A DNA stretch of 64,000 nt from Candidatus Saccharibacteria bacterium (GTDB taxonomy: Bacteria > Patescibacteriota > Saccharimonadia > Saccharimonadales > Saccharimonadaceae): assembly GCA_016789455.1 (NCBI GenBank), contig JAEUQU010000002.1, forward strand, positions 1,223,938 to 1,287,937, written 5' to 3'. How positions within the stretch are numbered: the stretch's first letter is position 1; the number at the start of each line of letters is the position of its first letter. This document shows, piece by piece, positions 17,140 through 25,771 of the stretch. Made by a program: the position numbers and the translations under genes. Under the pieces are notes generated by a model. That model was given only the letters and a program-made list of their open reading frames with translations, ran no database searches and was not told the DNA's origin.

Positions 17140-18681
17140 CTATGCCCCTTCCCTGCCAACCTGACGGATGGCGTCGACGGGACCGCCACGGTGGTCGCCA
17201 GCCAGGCGCTTGTAGATAAGCTCGGCGCCGATCAGGCACATTGGCAGGCCGACGCCGGGTGTCGTACCGGCACCCACATAGTACAGGTTCGACAGTTTGC
17301 GGCTGCGGTTAGGCGTGCGGAACATGGCGCTTTGGCGCAACAGGTGCGAAGGGCCGAGGGCGGTGGATTGCCAGGCATGGAAGACGCGGCTGAAGTCGCC
17401 CGGGCCGAAGACTGATTGGTACGTGATGCGCTCCATCAGGTCGGGAATCCCGGTCATGTTGGCAATCTGTCGCAGATACGTGGTAACCAGCTGGTGCTGC
17501 TCCTTGTCCGAAGGGATGCGGCCGGGCGGCAAGGGAACTAGCACAAAGACGTTCTCATGGCCCTTGGGCGCGACGGTCTTGTCGGTGGCGCTTGGCTTGC
17601 AGAGATAGATGGAGGCCGGGTCGGGGAAGGTGCGGTCGCGGTAAATGGCCTCAAAGTTCTGCCGCCAGGCATCGACAAATAGCAGATTGTGGTGGCTGAG
17701 CTGGGGCAGCTTACCTTTGATTCCCAGGTAGAGCAGCAAAGCCGAGGGGCCGGCTTCACGGTTTTGCCAGTACTTTTCGGGGTAGCTTTGAGCGGAGCGG
17801 TCGAGCAGGCGGGTCTCGGTGTGATGCAGGTCGGCGTTGCTGATGATGATGTCGGCCGCCGTTTGGCTGCCATCGGCGAAGGTGATGCCCCCTGCCCTGT
17901 TGCCCGTGTGGGTGATGGCGGTCGCCTCTTTGCCGTAGTGCAGACGAGCGCCGGCTTTTTGGGCAAGTGCGGTGATACTACGGATAATTTCGTACAGACC
18001 GCCCTCGGGATAGTAGACGCCCTCCCGGAAATCCAAGGCGCTCATCAGGCTGTAGATGGCCGGGGCGCTGAAGGGTGAGGTGCCCAAAAAGACCATCGGG
18101 TATTCCAGTATCTGGCGCAGGCGGCGGTCCTGGACGAAACCGCCGACGTGGCGGTCAATCGACGTGCCAGCCATCCGGGCCATGGCCGGTCCGTGGCGCA
18201 GCACTTCCCTGTTCATCACATCACGCGGGGTGGAGAAGTTGCTGTACAGGAAATGTTTGAGGGCAAGCCGGTAGGTCTGCTCGCCTTGGTCCACATAGCG
18301 CCGCAGGGCCTCGCCGGCTCCGGCCTCGATGGCCTCAAAGGTAGCTTCGTCGCGGGCCTGGTCGGTGGTGATGGTGACGGGCTGTTCGTGCTCAAAGAAG
18401 ACAGTGTAGGCGGGAGAAAGCTTGCGCAGGCGCAGATGGTGGCTGATATCCTCGCCCATCAGTTCGTAGAAATGCTCAAAGACCCCGGGCATCAGGTACC
18501 ATGACGGACCGGTATCAAAACGGAAGCCATTAGCCTCCAGCAGGCCGGCGCGGCCCCCGGGCGTCTTTCCCTGCTCGTATATATCAACCGAGAAGCCGGC
18601 TTTGGCCAACAGGGCAGCGGTGGCCAACCCGCCGATGCCGGCACCGATGATGGCTACGGAACGGACCTCGCCGCGCGTCAT
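17140..18681 (-). CDS. crtI: Phytoene desaturase
   Basis: 513 aa, the usual length. FAD-binding GAGIGG at 13-18 followed by the acidic strand end (VDIYEQGKTPGGRAGLLE), and the C-terminal CrtI signature YVGAGTTPGVGLPMCLIGAE. It should convert phytoene to lycopene by successive desaturation at the membrane. The ATG overlaps the crtB stop by 4 nt (ATGA). Gene order crtE-crtB-crtI followed by cyclase halves and elongase points to a lycopene-producing enzyme rather than a diapophytoene (C30) desaturase. Confidence 0.95.
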   Translation of the reverse strand: MTRGEVRSVAIIGAGIGGLATAALLAKAGFSVDIYEQGKTPGGRAGLLEANGFRFDTGPSWYLMPGVFEHFYELMGEDISHHLRLRKLSPAYTVFFEHEQPVTITTDQARDEATFEAIEAGAGEALRRYVDQGEQTYRLALKHFLYSNFSTPRDVMNREVLRHGPAMARMAGTSIDRHVGGFVQDRRLRQILEYPMVFLGTSPFSAPAIYSLMSALDFREGVYYPEGGLYEIIRSITALAQKAGARLHYGKEATAITHTGNRAGGITFADGSQTAADIIISNADLHHTETRLLDRSAQSYPEKYWQNREAGPSALLLYLGIKGKLPQLSHHNLLFVDAWRQNFEAIYRDRTFPDPASIYLCKPSATDKTVAPKGHENVFVLVPLPPGRIPSDKEQHQLVTTYLRQIANMTGIPDLMERITYQSVFGPGDFSRVFHAWQSTALGPSHLLRQSAMFRTPNRSRKLSNLYYVGAGTTPGVGLPMCLIGAELIYKRLAGDHRGGPVDAIRQVGREGA

Positions 18682-19505
18682 CGCCGCGGCTCCTTCAGTA
18701 GCGCCTGGGCCATCAAGGCGAGTTTGCGGCCCGGCTTGACGCGCAGGCGGGACTGCTTGATGACCTCGATCGGCGTACTATCAAGTTTGTGCAATAGCTC
18801 CAGATAGTACGTGGCGCTCAGCCCGACGGCGCGGCGGACAGTGCGGGGCAGGCGGCGCAGGGCCGGCACAGCTTCGGCAAAATCCTGGCGGATATCGTCG
18901 ATGACGGCCAGCTTAGCCTCTTCGTCAAAGGTGGCCAGCGTATAGCCCGGGAAATAAAAACGGCCCAGGTCCTGGCTGTCGGCGGCCAGATCGCGCAGGA
19001 AATTAACCTTTTGAAAGGCAGCGCCAAGGCGGGCGGCACCGGGAGCCAGCTCGGCATACTGCTCCTTGTCGCCGCCGACGAATACCTTCAGGCACATCAG
19101 CCCGACGACTTCGGCCGATCCATGGATGTACTGCCGGTACAGCTTGTGGTCGTAGTGCTGTGGCGTCAGATCCATGCGCATGCTGGCAAAGAACGGTTTG
19201 ATGAGGTCGCGGCCGATGCCGTATTCACGCGCCGTCAGCGCGAAGGCGTGGACGATGGGGTTGGTGCTGTAGCCGGACTTCAGAGCGGCGTACGTCTGCG
19301 TTTCCAGCTCGGTCAGCAGCCCGGGTGCATCGTCGCCCATGTAGGTATCGACCACTTCGTCAGCGATGCGCACCAGCCCGTAGACGTTGAAGATATGGCC
19401 GCGCATGCCGGCATCAAACAGGCGGCTGCTCAGGCCGAACGAGGTTGAATAGCGCAACATGGTGAGGCGGGCGATATCCTGTGACACCCGATCGTAAAGT
19501 TCCAT
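18678..19505 (-). CDS. crtB: Phytoene synthase
   Basis: 275 aa. It has both Asp-rich diphosphate-binding motifs: DEVVD (49-53, in VRIADEVVDTYMG) and RDLAADSQDLGRFYFP (Asp172, Asp176), plus the early YSTSFGLSSRLF. It condenses two geranylgeranyl diphosphates to phytoene. The ATG is immediately adjacent to the crtE stop (19505/19506), so the two are translationally coupled. The squalene-synthase superfamily alternative is excluded in practice by the neighbours. Confidence 0.95.
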   Translation of the reverse strand: MELYDRVSQDIARLTMLRYSTSFGLSSRLFDAGMRGHIFNVYGLVRIADEVVDTYMGDDAPGLLTELETQTYAALKSGYSTNPIVHAFALTAREYGIGRDLIKPFFASMRMDLTPQHYDHKLYRQYIHGSAEVVGLMCLKVFVGGDKEQYAELAPGAARLGAAFQKVNFLRDLAADSQDLGRFYFPGYTLATFDEEAKLAVIDDIRQDFAEAVPALRRLPRTVRRAVGLSATYYLELLHKLDSTPIEVIKQSRLRVKPGRKLALMAQALLKEPRR

Positions 19506-20594
19506 CTAGTAGCTCCTCCGGGTACATCTGACAATCAGTTCTTCCAGCGGCGGCCGGATGGCTTCATCCATGGCGATGCCGCGCAGAATTTCTGCAGCCT
19601 GGCGGCCATGGTCGTCGGCAGCGGCTTCGGTCCGGGCGCGGGCGCCGCTGCGCTCCATGATGGTGCGTACCTGCCGAGCCTCCTCTTCGGTCAGATCCTG
19701 CTTGCCGTAGAGGGCATCGAACTGTTGCCGGTCTGCGGCCGGGCAGAGCTGGCGGGTCTGTGCCGCCAGGTAGGTGTGTTTGCCTTCGCGGATATCACCG
19801 ACGGTTGACTTGCCGGTGTCGGCCTCGTTACCAAAGACGCCCAGCAGGTCGTCGGTCAATTGGAACGCGATACCCAGCAGCAGTCCGAACTGCCGCAGTT
19901 GCATGACGGCGGTCTCGTCGGCTCCGGCCAGGCGGGCGCCGACGGTCAATGGCGAGACGAATGAATAGCTGGCGGTCTTGTAGCGGTATATAGTCATGGG
20001 ATCAGGGGCGCTATCATGCAGGAAAGAAGCTTCGGTATCGATCAGTTCACCGCCGGCCACGTTGAAGACGGCCTCGCCGAGCAGCCGCTGTGCCAGCAGG
20101 CGCTGCGCCTCGCTCACCTTGGCCTCGCCGGCCAGCAGATAGGCGCTGGAGAGGGCCAGGTCGCCCGCCAGGATGGCGGCACTATCGGCGTAATGCCGGC
20201 GGTTGGCCTCATCGGGCACAAAGGCAGCGTAGCGACTGAGATAGCTGCCGGAAACGTTCGGCCGGCCGTGGCGTATGTCGTCCCGGTCGATGACGTCGTC
20301 GTGTATCAACATAGAGATGTGGAGCAGTTCAAGGCTGGCGGCAATCGGGATGATGGGCCGCACCGTTCCCGGGTTGAACGCCTGGAAGGCCAGCAGCATC
20401 AGATATGGCCGCATGCGCTTGCCGCCATCAAAGCTGACTTTCTCCAGCGTCTGCCATAACGCCTGATAGGCCGGATCGATCTGTGCCGCCTGGGCGATGT
20501 GACAGTCAAAGAAAGCCTGGAGGGTGCTCGCGACCGCAGCCTGAGTCTCCGGCAGGCCAATGGGCTGAGTTCTTGCTTGTGTAGAAATGGCCAT
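19506..20594 (-). CDS. crtE: Geranylgeranyl diphosphate synthase
   Basis: 362 aa trans-prenyltransferase. The first Asp-rich motif DDVID is at 99-103 (MLIHDDVIDRDD) and the second at 248-249 (FQLTDDLLGVFGNEADTGKS); GGKRMRPYLMLL binds IPP. It supplies C20 precursor for crtB. It is the first gene of the operon; on the minus strand a TATACT box ends 14 nt before the ATG, so the leader is only a few bases. No IPP-forming gene is in the window, so the substrate source is open (own pathway elsewhere or host-derived). Confidence 0.95.
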   Translation of the reverse strand: MAISTQARTQPIGLPETQAAVASTLQAFFDCHIAQAAQIDPAYQALWQTLEKVSFDGGKRMRPYLMLLAFQAFNPGTVRPIIPIAASLELLHISMLIHDDVIDRDDIRHGRPNVSGSYLSRYAAFVPDEANRRHYADSAAILAGDLALSSAYLLAGEAKVSEAQRLLAQRLLGEAVFNVAGGELIDTEASFLHDSAPDPMTIYRYKTASYSFVSPLTVGARLAGADETAVMQLRQFGLLLGIAFQLTDDLLGVFGNEADTGKSTVGDIREGKHTYLAAQTRQLCPAADRQQFDALYGKQDLTEEEARQVRTIMERSGARARTEAAADDHGRQAAEILRGIAMDEAIRPPLEELIVRCTRRSY

Positions 20595-20642
20595 TAATGT
20601 CTTGTTAGTATAGCAGAAATGCCGCCAACCGGTGCGTGAAAA

Positions 20643-22526
20643 ATGCTACGCAACAGGGGAGGATGGTTTGACGCTTGCAAGCGTTACTCCTATAGTGAGG
20701 GGAATGACCGGACACTATCAGAATCGCTGGAATCGCAATCAATGTTACAGGGCATACTGAACCGTTTTAAGCATTGGCTGACGATGCGGCCCGGCGGTCA
20801 GCCTGATCAGGATTCCTGGTTCCAGCTGCTGCCGATTCCGTCACTACTGATGCTTTCGGTATTGGGCTTGACCGCAGTCGCCGCCATCACCTCGCAGACC
20901 AGCCTGAACGGGGCGCGCCAGCAGACCATCCAGCAGCGGGTCAAAGACGACAGCGCCGAAGTGGCCAACCGTCTTTCTACCTACGCCCAGCTGCTGTACG
21001 GCGGTATCGGCCGCATCAATTCGGCGCCGGTCGATGCTAATGGCTGGGGCAGCTTCGTTGCCAACTACAACCTGCACAACAATCTGCCGGCCATCTATGC
21101 CTTCGGCACGACGCGCAATCTGCCGCGTGAAGCAATCCCGGCGTTCGAAGCCGCTATGTCACAGGAGCATGGCCGTCCGATCCATGTTTATCCCGCCAGC
21201 GACCGGCCGCGCGTCAACCCGACCGAATACATCGAGCCGCGGACCGAGCTGGCTATGCAGGGCGTCGGCTTTGACGGCTACAATTTCCCAGCCCGCCAGC
21301 ACGCCATCGACCAGTCGACGCGTGAGGGGGCGGTCATCCTCAGCGAGCGGCTCGAACTTTTGGCCGACCCCGCATCACTCAGGCCTGACTCCCGTGCCGC
21401 CTTCATCATGTATGCCCCGGTCTACGACACCCCGGCCATCCCGGCCACGCCCGAGGAACGGCAAGCCACCATCAGCCGCCATGTCTTTCTGGCCTTCTTC
21501 TCGCAGCGGTTCTTCGACCAGGTGCTGAAGGATAATGAATATGAGCATTTCCAACTGCGGATATATGACGGCACGGTCAATGACGCACACCTGGTATATA
21601 CCTCCCCGGGCAGTGGCGGCGGCACGAAACTGACACACCATGAGACGCTGTTCGGCCGGACCTTTACCTATGTCTACTCGTACGATGAGACCAGCCTCGT
21701 CTCCCGCACCGAATCATACGCACCGCTGGTTATCGGTCTGGGCGGCACGATCATATCAGCAGTCCTGTTCCTGCTGACCCTCTTCTCGCTGCGCGCCCGC
21801 CAGCACCGGGTGCTGCTCGAAAAAGAGCGGGGTATCAAGATGGCCCAGGACGAGCTGCTATCGCTGGCCTCGCACCAGCTCCGCACGCCGGCGACCGGCG
21901 TCAAGCAGTACTTGGGCATGGTGCTGCAGGGCTTCGCCGGCAAGATATCGCCCCAGCAGAAGAAGATGCTGGCCCGGGCGTACGACAGTAACGAGCGCCA
22001 GCTGCATGTCATCAACGACATCCTCTACCTGGCCAAGATCGAGTCGGGCCGCATCGTCCTGGCCAAGACGGAGTTCGATATGGTCCCGATGCTGCGCGGC
22101 GTCATTGACGAGCAACAATCCACCGCCAAACAGGGCGACGTCACCGTCAAATACCGCGGCCTGCGCAAGGCGCCCATCTGCGCCGATGAGCACATGCTGC
22201 GGATGGTCTTTGAAAACCTGCTCAACAACGCCATCAAATACACCAACCCCGGCGGCACCGTCACCATCACTACTGCGCGCGGCAAGGACGGCGAATATCG
22301 CATCGCCTTTACTGACACCGGCGTCGGCATCGACGGCAGTATGCACGGCCAGCTATTCAGGCAGTTCTCGCGCATTCCCAACGAGCGCAGCCAGCAGGTA
22401 ACCGGCACCGGTGTCGGGCTATACCTTGCAAAACACCTGACAGTACTGCATGATGGTAGTATTGCGTTGGATTCGAAAGTCGGCCAAGGCTCGACTTTTA
22501 CAGTCCAAGTTCCACGGAACAAATAA
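20643..22526 (+). CDS. Membrane-bound CHASE-type sensor histidine kinase
   Basis: Up to 627 aa; an in-frame ATG at 20742 (MLQGILNRFKHW) is an equally likely start because the preceding 33 residues add nothing recognisable. First membrane helix near 65-85 (PSLLMLSVLGLTAVAAIT), then an extracytoplasmic CHASE-like domain (about 100-350; RINSAPVDANGWGSFVANY, YEHFQLRIYDG), second helix near 360-385, HisKA with His411 (LASHQLRTPATGVKQYLGMV) and HATPase_c (NLLNNAIKYTNPGG, DTGVGIDG, GTGVGLYLAKHL). It is divergent from crtE, 48 nt apart, so the two promoters share the gap. The DHp helix is very similar to that of the 14566 kinase. Its likely partner is the 22592 regulator. Confidence 0.92.
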   Translation: MLRNRGGWFDACKRYSYSEGNDRTLSESLESQSMLQGILNRFKHWLTMRPGGQPDQDSWFQLLPIPSLLMLSVLGLTAVAAITSQTSLNGARQQTIQQRVKDDSAEVANRLSTYAQLLYGGIGRINSAPVDANGWGSFVANYNLHNNLPAIYAFGTTRNLPREAIPAFEAAMSQEHGRPIHVYPASDRPRVNPTEYIEPRTELAMQGVGFDGYNFPARQHAIDQSTREGAVILSERLELLADPASLRPDSRAAFIMYAPVYDTPAIPATPEERQATISRHVFLAFFSQRFFDQVLKDNEYEHFQLRIYDGTVNDAHLVYTSPGSGGGTKLTHHETLFGRTFTYVYSYDETSLVSRTESYAPLVIGLGGTIISAVLFLLTLFSLRARQHRVLLEKERGIKMAQDELLSLASHQLRTPATGVKQYLGMVLQGFAGKISPQQKKMLARAYDSNERQLHVINDILYLAKIESGRIVLAKTEFDMVPMLRGVIDEQQSTAKQGDVTVKYRGLRKAPICADEHMLRMVFENLLNNAIKYTNPGGTVTITTARGKDGEYRIAFTDTGVGIDGSMHGQLFRQFSRIPNERSQQVTGTGVGLYLAKHLTVLHDGSIALDSKVGQGSTFTVQVPRNK

Positions 22527-22591
22527 TTCACGCGTGAGCTATCTGTAAGATATCTCATAGTTACTATCAAGCCTATACGGTACTATCGACG

Positions 22592-22987
22592 ATGATGAAG
22601 AAGACTCCCCCCAAAACCATCCTTATAGTTGAAGACGAAACTGTCCTTTCCGAAGCATACTACACGCTCCTCGACCAAGCCGGTTACGACGTGAAAGTCG
22701 CCAGCAACGGCCAGGACGCCTTGGATAAGACCGAAGCGTACGAGCCGGACCTTATTCTGCTTGACCTGCGCATGCCCGTGATGACCGGCATCGATTTTTT
22801 GCGCGAATACCAGCTGCTCAACAAGCACCCCGACGTCAAAGTCATCGTCTTCAGCAATTACGATATGCAGGCCGAAATCGACGAGGCCTACAAACTTGGT
22901 GCCGACCGCTACATTCTCAAGGCCTGGGCTTCGCCAAAAGAAATCCTCGACCTGGTCGGCTCGACACTCGAAACCGAAAAAGTGTAA
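22592..22987 (+). CDS. Single-domain response regulator
   Basis: 131 aa receiver domain: acidic pocket LIVEDETVLS, acceptor Asp58 (LILLDLRMPVMTG), VIVFSNYD switch strand and RYILKAW with the conserved Lys. No output domain. TACTAT at 22581-22586 ends 5 nt before the ATG and there is no Shine-Dalgarno, so the mRNA is probably leaderless, with possible readthrough from the CHASE kinase 65 nt upstream. Followed by a strong terminator. Confidence 0.93.
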   Translation: MMKKTPPKTILIVEDETVLSEAYYTLLDQAGYDVKVASNGQDALDKTEAYEPDLILLDLRMPVMTGIDFLREYQLLNKHPDVKVIVFSNYDMQAEIDEAYKLGADRYILKAWASPKEILDLVGSTLETEKV

Positions 22988-23006
22988 CCACGGTAGCACC
23001 TGTGTC

Positions 23007-23033
23007 TAAAAAACCGGCCTGGTGCCGGTTTTT
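23007..23033. terminator. Bidirectional rho-independent terminator
   Basis: AAAAACCGGC/GCCGGTTTTT with loop CTGGT, between the regulator gene and the convergent Crp-type gene. Confidence 0.9.
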
Positions 23034-23069
23034 CCATGCCGGGCATCCGCTGCCCGGCGCGCCTGTTGG

Positions 23070-23738
23070 CTACCGTTTCAGCCCCAAATCCAAGAAGCTC
23101 TCGCTCCCCAGGAACTGCTCCAGCGGCTGCCGGTAAATGGTGAAGTTGGAGTTTTCGTAGCTGACGATGTCCTTCTTGCGCAGCTTGGTCAGCTCCACGT
23201 TGGTCGTCTCACGAGTCAGGCCCACCAGGTTGCCCAAGGTGGTGTGCGTCAGCTTGAAGTCGATGGTGAACTCGCCTGGCTTACCCTCTTTGCCGAAGCG
23301 GAACATCAGGTAGTAGAGCATCATGGCAATCTTTTCGGTGGCACGGGACTGCTCCAGGGCGTTGATTTGCAACAGCAGGGCAGTGTAGTTGCTGATGAAG
23401 CTGTCAAACAGGTAGTTGTGGATCTTGGGGTCGCGCTCGGCGATTTCCATGAAGCGCGAGCGCTCGATGGTCAGGATCTTAGCGTCTTCCAGGGCCTCAT
23501 AGTAAAAGAGGGCGCTCGAGGTCTTGCCAAAGACCCAGGTGGCCGGGAAGACGTCGCCGGCGACGTGGAAGTTAATAATCTGTTCGTTGCCGAACTTATC
23601 AAGCCGGTAGACTTTGACGACACCTTCAAGCAGGACGTACGCTTGGCGCGGTACCTCACCTTGGTAAATCAGGATGGCACTCTTTTTAATCAGCCGCTGG
23701 GTTGAAATCGGAAGTAGTTGGTCGAGGTAATCTATCAT
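23070..23738 (-). CDS. Crp/Fnr-family transcription regulator
   Basis: 222 aa. A cyclic-nucleotide-binding-type beta roll (about 15-120; IYQGEVPRQAYVLLEGVVKV, QIINFHVAGDVF), a long dimerisation helix (about 120-150) and a winged helix-turn-helix (HTTLGNLVGLTRETTNVELTKL). The Cys pattern of oxygen-sensing FNR is absent and the phosphate-binding cassette is not a clear cAMP site, so the effector is unknown. It lies within 1-4 kb of the sensor kinases and carotenoid operon and could act on them; no binding site was identified. Confidence 0.9.
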   Translation of the reverse strand: MIDYLDQLLPISTQRLIKKSAILIYQGEVPRQAYVLLEGVVKVYRLDKFGNEQIINFHVAGDVFPATWVFGKTSSALFYYEALEDAKILTIERSRFMEIAERDPKIHNYLFDSFISNYTALLLQINALEQSRATEKIAMMLYYLMFRFGKEGKPGEFTIDFKLTHTTLGNLVGLTRETTNVELTKLRKKDIVSYENSNFTIYRQPLEQFLGSESFLDLGLKR

Positions 23739-23912
23739 AGTCAGTACTTTAATTGTAACACTCCGTATTGTATAAACATTTTAATTATTGTTTTGTGAAA
23801 TAATTTACACGACGTAAAGAGGTGGCACCGTATTATAGTGATAACGCTTACGGAACACCAAACGGCGTTAACAATATAGAGGGATACGACAATTAAAGTA
23901 CTGGAGGGGAAG

Positions 23913-24089
23913 ATGTATCAACCTAGCCAAGAACAAATTGATGAAAAAATCCATTCGTTTCTGCAAGGTAAAAGCCGTGACCGGCTCGGTGACAAGGTAG
24001 CAAAATGGATTCTGAAGCCACGCGGCTTCCGCGCCAGCGACGCCGACGAACTCATGAGCTATGAGCATCTGCCTTGGGTACGCAACTAA
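23913..24089 (+). CDS. 58-aa charged microprotein
   Basis: Starts MYQPSQEQIDEKIHSFLQGK and ends MSYEHLPWVRN; mixed charge, probably one or two helices, with a conserved-looking KVAKWILKPRGFRASDADEL core. GGAGGGGA lies 8 nt before the ATG. First of two tiny genes 32 nt apart on the same strand. No family recognised. Strong Shine-Dalgarno plus biased codon choice make it a likely real gene. Confidence 0.6.
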   Translation: MYQPSQEQIDEKIHSFLQGKSRDRLGDKVAKWILKPRGFRASDADELMSYEHLPWVRN

Positions 24090-24121
24090 CTAACGAATAG
24101 GGAATTAAACAGGAAGAGTAT

Positions 24122-24229
24122 ATGTCACGAACGAAGCATGCACGGATCTTAGTAAGCGGTATGAAACTGCGTAAGAAGTACGAACGCAAGCGCATGACAT
24201 CTGATGAAATTTTGCTTGAAGCGTATTAA
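24122..24229 (+). CDS. 35-aa basic microprotein
   Basis: Starts MSRTKHARILVSGMKLRKKY; 12 of the first 27 residues are basic, then an acidic SDEILLEAY end. AGGAAGAG precedes the ATG. It shares the MSR.K opening with the 31-aa microprotein at 25979. A small nucleic-acid- or ribosome-binding protein is possible on charge. Followed by a terminator. Confidence 0.55.
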   Translation: MSRTKHARILVSGMKLRKKYERKRMTSDEILLEAY

Positions 24230-24253
24230 GCCTAGCTGCGAAAAGGCTTAATG

Positions 24254-24296
24254 GGTGCCGGTAGCCTACAATAGGGTGCCGGCGCTTTGTTTTTGC
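24254..24296 (+). terminator. Imperfect hairpin terminator
   Basis: GCCGG..GCCTA / TAGGGTGCCGGC stem with mismatches, followed by GCTTTGTTTTT. Confidence 0.6.
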
Positions 24297-24355
24297 CTTA
24301 TTTTTAGGCCAAGAACTTTACAAAGAACATAAGCATCATGCATACTAGTGGCAAT

Positions 24356-24847
24356 ATGACAAAGCAAAATCAAAAATCTCCTGCGAAAAAACCAACCACA
24401 AAAGTAACCAAGGCCAGCCGCGCCCCGGCCAAGGCCAGCCGCGCTGCGTCCGAGGCGCAGATAGCCGTATCGCGCAAGCAACGGGCCATCACGCTGTTCG
24501 CCATCGTGGTGATTGCCGGCCTGGCTATCCTTGGCCTGTCGCTGTACTTTGGCACCACTCAGATGGGCTCGGCAAGCACGCCGGCACCGCAGAAGGCCAT
24601 CGTCACGGTGTCGGGCAGCCTGGAGTGCCTGCCAAAGAAGGACAAGACCGGTCCGCAGACCCAGGAATGTGTCTATGGCATCAAGGTGAATAATGGCTAC
24701 TACGGTCTGCGCAACGCCGCCTCGCCAGAGAGTTACGGCGATGGCAAGGGCTTGGTGGTGACTGGCACGCTGATGACGCCGGCCGAAGGTGACACGCATG
24801 ATGTCATCGGCTATATCGTTGTCTCATCCGTCAATAAGTCGTACTAA
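24356..24847 (+). CDS. Single-pass membrane protein with Lys/Ala-rich cytoplasmic head
   Basis: 163 aa from the ATG at 24356. This start is chosen because CATACT (24341-24346) ends 9 nt before it; the longer ORF would start inside the promoter. Residues 1-45 repeat Lys/Ala/Ser/Pro (KASRAPAKASRAASEAQ), then one membrane helix (about 45-67, ITLFAIVVIAGLAILGLSLY) and an exported beta-rich domain (VTVSGSLECLPKKDKTGPQT, YYGLRNAASPE, VVTGTL) with two Cys likely bridged (LECLP and ECVYG). No enzyme family recognised; the outer domain resembles small OB-like modules. Leaderless mRNA is likely. Confidence 0.7.
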   Translation: MTKQNQKSPAKKPTTKVTKASRAPAKASRAASEAQIAVSRKQRAITLFAIVVIAGLAILGLSLYFGTTQMGSASTPAPQKAIVTVSGSLECLPKKDKTGPQTQECVYGIKVNNGYYGLRNAASPESYGDGKGLVVTGTLMTPAEGDTHDVIGYIVVSSVNKSY

Positions 24848-24866
24848 GGTATACTTGGCGCTTTTG

Positions 24867-24890
24867 AACCGGGCTTCGGCCCGGTTTTTT
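24867..24890 (+). terminator. Rho-independent terminator
   Basis: AACCGGGC-TTCG-GCCCGGTT with stable UUCG tetraloop and T run to 24890. Confidence 0.92.
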
Positions 24891-24958
24891 AGTGGGCAAA
24901 AGCGCTCTGGCCGCTAAGCATAACCCTATAGACAAAACTGTAAATAATGATATAGCTA

Positions 24959-24987
24959 TTGACTTTTGCTTGCATTTTTGCTATAAT
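24959..24987 (+). promoter_or_regulatory. Sigma70-type promoter
   Basis: TTGACT (24959-24964), 17-nt spacer, TATAAT (24982-24987); drives the LPxTG protein with a leader of about 78 nt holding a CCCC/GGGG hairpin. Confidence 0.85.
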
Positions 24988-25072
24988 TATATTATCACAG
25001 TGAGTGAGAGTTACCCGCTACTACCCCTGTCATTTGATGGGGCGCGGACTGTGCTTAAGCAAAGGAGTCACA

Positions 25073-25756
25073 ATGAACCGTATCACTACTACTTTCGGCG
25101 TCGGTATTACCAGCCTTGCGCTTGCCTTCAGCATCGCAGCCCCTGTCCAGGCCTGGCATCCTAAGGGCGGCATCGTCAAAGAAGTGCAGAATGTTACTGC
25201 CGGCGGCCAGATCGTCGATGCGAACGACGCAGCCCAAGCTGTCAGCGCCAAGCCTGGCGACACGCTCAAATATGTCATTACCGTCTACAATGACGGCGAA
25301 GAAAACGCCCAGGGCCACAACGACATGGTCGGCACGACGATCTTCGACCAGTTGCCTGCCGGTGTTGAGCTGATCGGCGACAGCACCCAGCGCAGCGTCA
25401 GCTACGACCTGGGCCGCATCAAGCCGGGCGAGCGCACCAGCCGTGAGTTCACTGTCAAGGTAGTATCCAGCCGTGATGGCGACCTGATCGACAACAAAGC
25501 CTGCTTTACCGGCGACAGCGAAGTCAATGATGCCCCGCAGCGCGGCTGCGACAACGCTACCGTCAAGGTAAGTGTCCCGCCGGTACCCGTTACGCCTGTG
25601 ACTCCGGTCACTCCAGTCACCCCAGCCAAGCCCGCCGCTCCGGCCACTCCGCAGACGCTGCCTTCCACCGGTCCTGAATCGACCGTCCTGGGCGCCCTGG
25701 CTAGCAGCCTGGCCGCTTACGGTGCCGTCATTGCCGGCCGCCGCCTGCGCAAGTAA
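25073..25756 (+). CDS. LPxTG-type surface protein with a DUF11-like domain
   Basis: 227 aa. The ATG at 25073 follows AAAGGAG by 7 nt. Residues 1-27 are a signal peptide ending PVQA; about 45-165 is a DUF11-like beta sandwich (KPGDTLKYVITVYNDGEENA, FDQLPAGVELIGDS, GRIKPGERTSREFTVKV) with a Cys pair (ACFTGD, RGCDN); then a rigid VPVTPVTPVTPVTP linker, LPSTG at 196-200, a hydrophobic helix and RRLRK. This is the sorting signal of a sortase substrate, implying covalent attachment to peptidoglycan and a sortase elsewhere. It has its own strong promoter and terminator, so it may be abundant. Confidence 0.88.
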   Translation: MNRITTTFGVGITSLALAFSIAAPVQAWHPKGGIVKEVQNVTAGGQIVDANDAAQAVSAKPGDTLKYVITVYNDGEENAQGHNDMVGTTIFDQLPAGVELIGDSTQRSVSYDLGRIKPGERTSREFTVKVVSSRDGDLIDNKACFTGDSEVNDAPQRGCDNATVKVSVPPVPVTPVTPVTPVTPAKPAAPATPQTLPSTGPESTVLGALASSLAAYGAVIAGRRLRK

Positions 25757-25771
25757 GATCAACACCATGCC

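Noticed and set aside
15691..20594. Rhodopsin or retinal-forming (blh/brp) gene within the carotenoid cluster
   Set aside because: Looked for a 7-helix protein with a retinal Lys and for blh; none is present in the window.
23070..23738. Oxygen-sensing FNR
   Set aside because: The N-terminal Cys ligands of the Fe-S cluster are missing.
25580..25640. Short repeats as a CRISPR-like array
   Set aside because: They encode the VTP repeats of the LPxTG protein linker; no spacers. No CRISPR array was seen elsewhere.
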